Shown here in pieces: positions 57,212 to 64,000 of a stretch of 64,000 nt of DNA. The position numbers and the translations under genes were made by a program. Source of the DNA: Leptodactylus fallax (Eukaryota; Chordata; Amphibia; Anura; Leptodactylidae); NCBI GenBank assembly GCA_947044405.1, contig CAMRHE010001107.1, positions 153,970 to 217,969 of the forward strand. Reading direction: 5' to 3'. The stretch's first letter is position 1. Each line of letters begins with the position of its first letter. The notes under the pieces are model-generated. The model did not search any database. It had not been told where the DNA came from and saw nothing but the letters and a program-made list of their open reading frames with translations.

Positions 57212-57377
57212 GTTATGGAGGCTTACACTTATCTGACTACAGTGATGCTAAATCCTGCAGCTACCCATCATCTGTTCACCAGGTCACACATGGCTACTTT
57301 CGAGTGATGCACTTGGGCTGCTTGCGCCATCATTAGGAGCAATGCTCTTGGTAAACATTCTCTCTTACCACTGGCCA

Positions 57378-57920
57378 TCAGGACTTGTTCATCCTTTTTC
57401 TTCCTCCTTGCTGTTTCCAAATCTTCTTTTCTTCTGGGCCGTTTTGGTCCGGCAGTATTTTTAGAACCTGAAAAGAGAGCTGAGAGTTTTGGTCCAGTAT
57501 GGTGACCCCCTGTGCTGAGGCATGTTCCCTAGGCTTTTCTGCAGCTAGTTTGGTGGCAGTATCTGCCCACACGTTACCTCTACTTTCTTTTGTACCAGCC
57601 TTGGTGTGTGCCTTGACTTTGATTATACCCACCTGTTCGGGTAGCAGCAAGTCCTACATCACCTACTGAATAGCCTGGAAATATTTTTAGGCTTAACATT
57701 AAACGCACAGACCGGACGATAGTCCTGCTATACCAAAAGCCCTCAGCTATATTACACTGTCTCAGTGAGAGCTTTCAGTTCAGCTTCTTGAGCTGAGACT
57801 GGTGGGGGTTCTGATTGTTTTACCTAGTGTTCAGTGACCATGGCATACCTAGTGCAGAATTTACCATCCTTCCCAAATCGAGAACCATCTGTAAAAGAAC
57901 TAAAAATCAGGGTTAGCAAA
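57378..57920 (-). pseudogene. Endogenous retrovirus RNase H region, decayed
   Basis: Minus-strand coding includes an AQEAELKALTE-like block near 57790 (catalytic Glu region). After a gap, the open frame 57650-57378 has VGIIKVKAHTKAGTKESRGN and VWADTATKLAAEK, the C-terminal RNase H motif with its last catalytic Asp. It would remove the RNA strand during reverse transcription. The RT upstream is not recognisable; the 58100-58200 boundary seems to be a truncation. Confidence 0.75.
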
Positions 57921-58199
57921 ATCAGGGTTAGCAAGAGGTTCATCATTTATATGACCAAACCCAACAGTTTCTTGTGGCATACAATCGCATTGTTCTATAT
58001 TGTCAGCAGAAAACACTTGTGTGGATAAGTTGTCTGACTTTCCTTTCTCCCCCCTGAACCTACTGGCAACAGGGTAAAAGAGATTTTTTTTTTAGTGACG
58101 TGCAGCGTGCAAAAGTGACATGAGGAGGCATAAGTAAGGCACACTGTAGTCTGAGTTGTCCAGTCACTGAAATATGCTTAAGCTGGACCTGGGACACTC

Positions 58200-59040
58200 A
58201 CAAGAATGAATTTACATTATAATTCAATATTACCAGAACTCAAAATCTGCATTAACAATGGTTCTTGGTCTTCTATATTTTCTAAATCTTGTTATAAACA
58301 ATCATATTCATGTATTAAATTACTTTGCGTTCTAAGGAGGAGATTACTCTCAAGGACAAAGCATGTCCAACTGTGTGATTTTTTTTTTTTCCTTATTATG
58401 CAAGCAGCAGCCTACGCACCACTATGCTGTTAAACTCTCCACTTCTCCCACTGTAGAACTACAAAATTCAGCAGAACCTGCAATACATAGTTTTAAAGGG
58501 CCAGTAGCTTGTGTGTGTGGGTTTTTTTTTTTTCTTTTTCTTTTTTTCCTCTCTACTACTTCTACACACTCCAGAATTACAAACAATTCAATAAGGTTAG
58601 TAAATTCTCAGAATATATCAACAGAGAAGGCAGAATCCTTGAATAGTCGATCTCCTGTTCACATAACAAAAATTATACACAAAAAGACATTACAGCATAG
58701 CAGATATGTGAGTGACTTCTAATTCACTTAGTTAGCATTGAAACACAAAAATTTGTCCCTTTTTTTTTCTTTAAAAAAACATTGTCACATAACAGTCTTT
58801 TGACTAAACAAGTATACATACATGTTCACAAATCTGCAAATTTGGGACACATTATTCACTTTGTAAGTATTCATGACAGTCTTTATACAATGGGGAACAG
58901 TCCTGATTTATTGGGGCATGGTTCATAACAAAATAACACAAAATGAAAGAGATTTTACAGTCTACACTGTTTACATCCAAGGCAGGTTCAGCCGGCTGGT
59001 CACTTGTCTACGTAAACAAAAGATGACGCCAAAGCGCTTC
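58200..59040. other. AT-rich DNA, possibly retrovirus-derived
   Basis: Contains T-runs (58379-58392, 58521-58550) and no supported gene. It could be eroded internal retroviral sequence, given its position upstream of pol on the minus strand, but no motif proves this. Confidence 0.35.
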
Positions 59041-59425
59041 CTCCTGCATTGCAGGCCCCTTTCCAATAGATGACAACCCAGGGGAGGTGACTGAAAACAA
59101 TAAACACATATTCTCACCTCCTCTGGGCACAGCGCTCTCTCCGGTGCTCTTTCATCCTGTGACTGAGGCCTGTGATTAGGCCCCAGCGGTCACATGGGGC
59201 GCGGCCGCGTAATGACGTCAGTGCGCCCCCACGTGACCGCTGAGGACCAATCACAGGCCTCAGCAGCGACGTCGGAAGAGGGCCTGAAGATGGATGGATG
59301 GAGCGAGGATGCCAAGGAAAGGTAAGGCAAGGTGAATATGAATGTTTGTTATTTTTAATCACCTTTCCTGGGCCTCCGATTATTATACTCTGGGGTCTGA
59401 GAAGACCCCAGAGTATAATAATAGC
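59041..59425. repeat. Interspersed repeat D, copy 1, with palindrome
   Basis: Shares GCAGGCCCCTTTCCAATAGA and about 370 bp downstream with 63622-64000. It has internal complementarity (ACTGAGGCCTGTGATTAGGC facing CCAATCACAGGCCTCAGCAG) and ends in the recurrent palindrome 59382-59419. Confidence 0.8.
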
Positions 59426-59597
59426 ACCGAAGTGGAGGGGGGGCTGTTGGGAGCTTATAATACTGTGTGGGGGCAACTGTGGAACTTATACTCCATACAG
59501 TGGCTCCATCACTGGTCCCCTATACTGTATGGGGACCATTGATGGGGCCATTATATTGTTGGGGGGGGCAGTGATGGAGGCCAATAGCCAGGGGTAC

Positions 59598-60024
59598 ATT
59601 AAAGGGGGTGTGCAGGATAAATTTATTTATTTTTAATTATGCCGAGGCAGGCGAAAAAAAAACAAAACAAAAACCCCCAAACTTTCTCTCCTGTCCCCAG
59701 TGTCTCCCAGCGCAGTTCGATCCTGCAGTTCTGTTGTTTTCTTCCAGCTGAAGTTCCCCCCTGCACGTGACTACCTGTGATGTCACGTGACCCCTGAGGC
59801 CAATCAGTGGCCTAAGGGAAGGGACCTGGGACGTCATAGCCAGTGAGGACTTCCGGCAAAAAGAATACAGCGGAGCTGTGGGTCGAGACCGTGCTGGGAG
59901 GACACCAGAGCACTGGAGCCAGGTGAGTATGTTTTTTTTTTTTTTTTGGGGGGGGGTAGGGAGGATTCACCTCCTCCGGACTAATTATAAAAAAAGAAAA
60001 ACATTTATACTGGACAACCTCTTT
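59598..60024. mobile_element. T2-type MITE 1, 427 bp
   Basis: Left TTAAAGGGGGTGTGCAGG and right (complemented) TTAAAGAGGTTGTCCAG terminal motifs. The subterminal regions are complementary (ATAAATTTATTTATTTTTAA facing AAAAAGAAAAACATTTATAC with mismatches). The interior resembles 5690-5960. Non-coding. Confidence 0.82.
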
Positions 60025-60060
60025 AATGTGTGGCGCATTAGGGGAGCCCTGGGGGGTATA

Positions 60061-60478
60061 TTAAAGGGGTTGTCCAGGCATAATTTGTTATGATTTATCC
60101 TCAGGATAGGCCATAGATACCTGAACTGTAGGGGGCTGACCCCGGACCGATCATCTGTATGGAGCCACTTCTGGTGCCCGTCCTGTATACAATACAGGGC
60201 CAGAAGCAGGAAGCTCTGTCTACTGTGTATTAGCCGGGCACCTTCACTGTATCTCAGCACATATTGGTCAGTAGGAGCTGAGCTGCAGTGATGGCAATGG
60301 ACGACTAAACAGCAGATGGAGCTTTCTGCTTCTCGCCCTGTGTTGTGTACAGAACGGGCGCCGGACGTGCCTCCGAACAGCTGATGAGGCCGTATGTCAG
60401 CCCCCTACCGATTAGGTATTTATGGCCTATCCTAAGCTTAGGCCATAAAAAAAGATTAACCCTGGACAACCCCTTTAA
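60061..60478. mobile_element. T2-type MITE 2, about 418 bp, foldback
   Basis: Ends are TTAAAGGGGTTGTCCAGG and its complement CCTGGACAACCCCTTTAA. The arms are complementary for about 90 bp (CAGGATAGGCCATAGATACC facing GGTATTTATGGCCTATCCTA, and TAGGGGGCTGAC facing GTCAGCCCCCTA). TTAA target. Non-coding. Confidence 0.9.
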
Positions 60479-60666
60479 TATGTCCCACACAGTTAAATGT
60501 CCCTCCCCCCCACAGGATGTTAGCCCCCATCACTGCTCCCACACAATATAATGACCCCATCACTGTTCCCCATAAAGTATGGGGGACCAGTGAAGAGGCC
60601 ACCGTATGGAGGGGGGGGGGGGGAATCAGTGAAGTGACCATAAAAAAATTTGGCCCAGACAATCCC

Positions 60667-60995
60667 TTAAAAGAGGTTGTCCATAAACTGGAGTGACGAC
60701 GGTGGCGGCCGCCAGTCAGGTGTAAAAATAAGAAAATTAAAAAAAAAAAAAAAGCATACTCACCTGTCCCCAGCACCCCGTTGTCCCCTGACTTTATCTG
60801 TTCGGTCTCATGGCAGCGCCTCATTTATGGAAATCCTGTACCTAATTGGTCTTAGCGGTCACATGAGGTGCAGGACTCCCAGCAAAGAGTCGCCGGCATA
60901 AGACTAAATGGACACTGGCAGCAGACAACGGAGCACTGGGGACAGGTGAGTATGCTTTTTAATTTTTTTTTTTTTTTACTTTACACCTCTTTAAA
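60667..60995. mobile_element. T2-type MITE 3, about 329 bp
   Basis: Left TTAAAAGAGGTTGTCCATAA and right ACACCTCTTTAA. Inner complementary blocks are CTCACCTGTCCCCAG and CTGGGGACAGGTGAG. The third TTAAAGG element within 1.4 kb. Non-coding. Confidence 0.82.
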
Positions 60996-62850
60996 GGATT
61001 TATCCATCTTTCTAATATTGATGGCCTGTCCTTAGGATAGGCCATCACTATTATATCTGCGATGATACAACAGCCAGGACCTCTGCAGATCAGCTTTTCC
61101 AGGACAGTGCGGCTACAGGTAAAGGTAACTATTCTAGGAGCCATGCTGTTCACTTGCCATACAAGGTGTAGCAGTAGGTTTAGGTAGTGCAGTGGTGCAC
61201 ATGGAATAGTGGGTGAGCAGCATGGCTCCCGACATATTATTACCTTTAGCCGCTCTGTCTCGGTACCGCTGATCTGCAGGGGTCCTGATGGTGGGCCCCT
61301 AGAAACAATTCCACTGGTGGGCCCTAGACATCCCAGTCCGACACTGGGCGGGGTTGTCCATGTTACCACAGGATAAAGACCAGCTTTTGGAGGATGGGGG
61401 TGTGGTTGGGGAGCTCCACACAGAATTCTCTCCAATCAAGGTTTTGTTGACCGCAATCTCTGCAGGTCCAACCTTCTAGACTGCTGTTTGCTGGTGTTTT
61501 TTCTGTGTACTTAGGAGATTTTACTACTTTCCGTTGCTCATTCTGAATCACTTTCTTCAACTCCTTCTCCTTAGAATCACTTTCCTCTTTTTCCCTACTA
61601 TTCTCACCATCAAAGCACTCATAATAGTACTTATTACCTACTTCTGTCTCTCTACACCCTCCTTCCTGCACTTCCTCTGACACCTTCTGCCACATACATG
61701 CTCCATCTATTAACCCGTGGTCTCTTAACCTCTATGTTGTCTCACTATCTTATCTCACTTTCCTGGTACCTCTCCATTGCATCAGCATCCTCCTTCTAAT
61801 AAACTTCTTTGCAAACCCGATTATGAACCTTATAATCAGCTAGAAACAACATAAACACATAGATACATAAACACAGCAATTATATTCAGAATATTCCCTG
61901 TAATATTGCCATAATCCCTTTGTGCCTTGAATTAATGCACTAGGGATTAGGCACCTTAGAATAAAGATTCTCAAACCCCGGGGCCCTTCTCTCCCCTCCA
62001 TGACCCGACATACCCACGCTGTGGAGATCCAGAATCTTTCACTGCCACCTTTTTGCTCTTTTAGTAGATACCTTATTTCAGGTGATAACAGGCAAGACAA
62101 TAAATTCACATAACATAGTACAAGACATAACTTCATATGTTTGAACATTTTCTTGAATATTTTACACACATATATTACACAATATTATACACATATATAT
62201 TGTCATTGTAGCTTACTTTTCCATTTAACCATAGGTTAATACTTTTATCAAAATATTTTCCCTTTGGGCATGAACAGTCATCAAAAACAGGCTGCGGACC
62301 CTGGTGGCTCAAAGCCAAGTTTCACTTTGTAATAATTGACATTTAGCATTATTGGGTAACACAGTATCATGTTCAGCTTGTGATTTTCTGTGTCCATCAC
62401 ATCAGATACAACGTCCTTGGAGTTACTTGGCAGTCAATTAATGTTTTGGTTATTCCCTGCAGAATGTCTGCAGAGAGCTACAACAGAATACAGGAATACA
62501 ATTCAAGCAGATAGCAGTTAATACTGACACCAAAATTACATATTACTACTTTTGTGCGATTTTCAGATATTTTCCAAACCCCACCTTTTTTCATTACCAA
62601 CAGGTGTTCAAAACCCCTGAGTTGTACTTCAGGTTACCTTAAGGGCAAACTGCCAGACTTTAGAAATTTCTTCACTGGATTCCAACCAAAAGTTGAACCC
62701 CTGTAGAACATCACAATATCCTATTTTCTTCTTTAAGGTGACATTTCCTAAAAGCGGATTTAATTTTACAAAAAGCATAAAAGTTGAATCCTGGCATTGA
62801 TATAAACAGAATGAATATATATGAATACAGAATGAATATTACAATTAAAG
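60996..62850. other. Repeat-rich and AT-rich DNA without a supported gene
   Basis: The interval 60996-61350 contains an old frog repeat (GATGGCCTGTCCTTAGGATA). Minus-strand frames at 61363-61695 (with a C-x2-C...C block, TCRDCGQQNLDWREFC) and 61840-62169 (hydrophobic start) might be eroded retroelement coding. I do not recognise them and do not call genes. Confidence 0.4.
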
Positions 62851-62854
62851 GTTG

Positions 62855-62856
<2 letters not shown>

Positions 62857-62889
<33 letters not shown>
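62857..62889. repeat. (AT)n microsatellite
   Basis: An uninterrupted run of about 16 AT dinucleotides. Confidence 0.97.
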
Positions 62890-62891
<2 letters not shown>

Positions 62892-63036
62892 GCATAATCC
62901 AATAAACATCATACCAATGGTGTATAGATTTTTAGAGCGGCTTTACAATGAATTATTTCTCTTTGCACCAGAATCTCCACGTATTTTGTTAAGGTAAATA
63001 ATATTTCCCACAGATATAGGAGGATTATATCATAAC

Positions 63037-63447
63037 CAGTGGCGTAACTAGGAATGGCTGGGCCCCAAGGCGAACATTTGACATGGGGCCCCCCCCCCCG
63101 AACCACTGGCCCCAATCGCCCCCCCCCCCGAACGCCCCCTCCAACCCCCCCAAATAAAAAAGCATTCCTACGCACACTATTATGTGCCATAGTGGCTCCT
63201 GCACACAGTATTATGCCCCATAGTGGCCCCTGCACACAGTATCATGCCCCATGGTGGCCCCTGCACACAGTATCATGCCCTATAGTGGCCCCTGCACACA
63301 GTATCATGCCCCATGGTGGCCCCTGCACACAGTATCATGTCCCATAGTGGCCCCTGCACACAGTATCATGTCTCATGTATACATCATATATAGTCCTCAT
63401 GTCATGGGGGCCCGATCGGGATCCTGACCATCCTGATCGGGCCCCTG
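63037..63447. mobile_element. hAT-like element copy with minisatellite
   Basis: The start CAGTGGCGTAACTAGGAATG and the following GGCCCCAAGGCGAACATTTG match the hAT MITE at 51791. About seven units of the GTGGCCCCTGCACACAGTAT minisatellite follow (63180-63370). The right terminal repeat is missing or replaced; another CAGTGGCGTAACG start follows at 63450. Confidence 0.75.
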
Positions 63448-63449
63448 AC

Positions 63450-64000
63450 CAGTGGCGTAACGATCGCGGTCGCAGGGTGTGCGACCGCGACCGGGCTCGG
63501 CGGGGTATGGTGCCTGTGGCCAGCTGAAGATGGCCGGGCCCCGGACCACTATGATAGCGGTCGGGGAAAGCCTGGCTCCCCGACCGCTATACACACTGTT
63601 ATTGGAAAGGGACCCTGGCATATTGCAGGCCCCTTTCCAATAGATGGCAGGGCACCCAGGGGAGGTGACTGAAAATAATAAATAGATATTCTCACCTCTC
63701 CTGGGCGCAGCGTTCTCTCCGGCGCTCCTCCGTAATGTGACTGAGGCCTGTGATTAGGCCCCAGCAGTCGCATGGGGCGCGGCCGCTTAATGACATCAGT
63801 GCGCCCCCACTTGACCGCTGATGCCCAATCACAGGCCTCAGCAGCAACGTCGGAAAAGGGCCTGAAGACGCTGAAGATGGCAGGATGGAGCGAGGATGCC
63901 AAGGAAAGGTAGGGCAAGGTGAGTATGAGTGTTTGTTATTTTTAATCACTTCCCCTGGGCCTCCAATTATTATACTCTGGAGTCTGAGGAGACCCCACAG
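63450..64000. repeat. Interspersed repeat D, copy 2, running off the window
   Basis: Begins CAGTGGCGTAACGATCGCGG. From 63622 to the window end it parallels 59044-59420, ending inside the recurrent palindrome (63968-64000). The hAT-type start suggests a MITE whose right end lies outside the window. Confidence 0.7.

Noticed and set aside
61363..61695. Minus-strand frame with a C-x2-C...C motif, possibly a zinc finger
   Set aside because: The motif is incomplete and the surroundings are eroded. Evidence is not enough to name a gag or host gene.

Overview
This is a eukaryotic, almost certainly anuran (frog or toad) genomic window. It contains no intact host gene that I can recognise. Nearly everything legible is transposable-element sequence, often nested. 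The mix of DIRS-type tyrosine-recombinase retrotransposon, GIY-YIG Penelope-like elements, Sleeping-Beauty-type and other Tc1 elements, TTAAAGG (T2/Kolobok) MITEs, hAT elements, L2/CR1/L1 LINEs and a retrovirus-like pol is typical of amphibians. No tRNA, rRNA or CRISPR was seen. AT-rich stretches between repeats are diverged non-coding DNA.

Layout. 0-6 kb: a Tc1 remnant, a solo LTR (2762-3342, TSD ACAGC) and a hAT tail. 6-16.6 kb: one plus-strand L1 split by three datable insertions: a half-L1 (ORF1 only) at 8843-11850, a solo LTR at 12036-12626, and a 3.7-kb hAT at 12682-16342 that itself carries an L2. 18.3-19.1 kb: T2-like MITEs. 20.5-23.5 kb: a Penelope element whose RT half is inverted relative to its endonuclease half. 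24.4-25.7 kb: a minus-strand LINE. 25.7-36.5 kb: a CR1 LINE split by a Sleeping-Beauty-type Tc1. That Tc1 is split by an LTR element (27992-32650) and by a hAT (33195-35572). 38-40.8 kb: an L2 split by another Tc1, then a Penelope fragment. 41.9-44.2 kb: a T2 MITE and a deleted Tc1. 45.2-53.5 kb: a minus-strand L1 hit by a snapback element, which was hit by a near-complete DIRS element (45928-51219), and by a hAT MITE (51791-52767). 53.5-55.5 kb: hAT sequence including a decayed transposase. 55.5-58.1 kb: a decayed minus-strand endogenous retrovirus (LTR, integrase, RNase H). 59-64 kb: a cluster of T2 MITEs and hAT-like repeats.

The most unusual object is the 4.66-kb LTR element at 27992-32650. 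It has 436/439-bp LTRs, a 4-bp target duplication and a polypurine tract, but no recognisable gag, protease, RT or integrase. Its interior is instead a chain of cellular coding segments: a non-muscle-myosin-like coiled coil, a HIP1-like coiled coil and the SPRY domain of hnRNP U, all without introns. This looks like an RNA-level, multi-gene capture by a non-autonomous LTR retrotransposon.

Other notable structures are a DIRS insertion whose empty site can be read from the opposite arm of its target; a young Penelope 5-prime inversion with a 195-bp inverted duplication; a roughly 40-bp palindrome recurring at seven places; and a 30/31-bp minisatellite carried inside several hAT copies.
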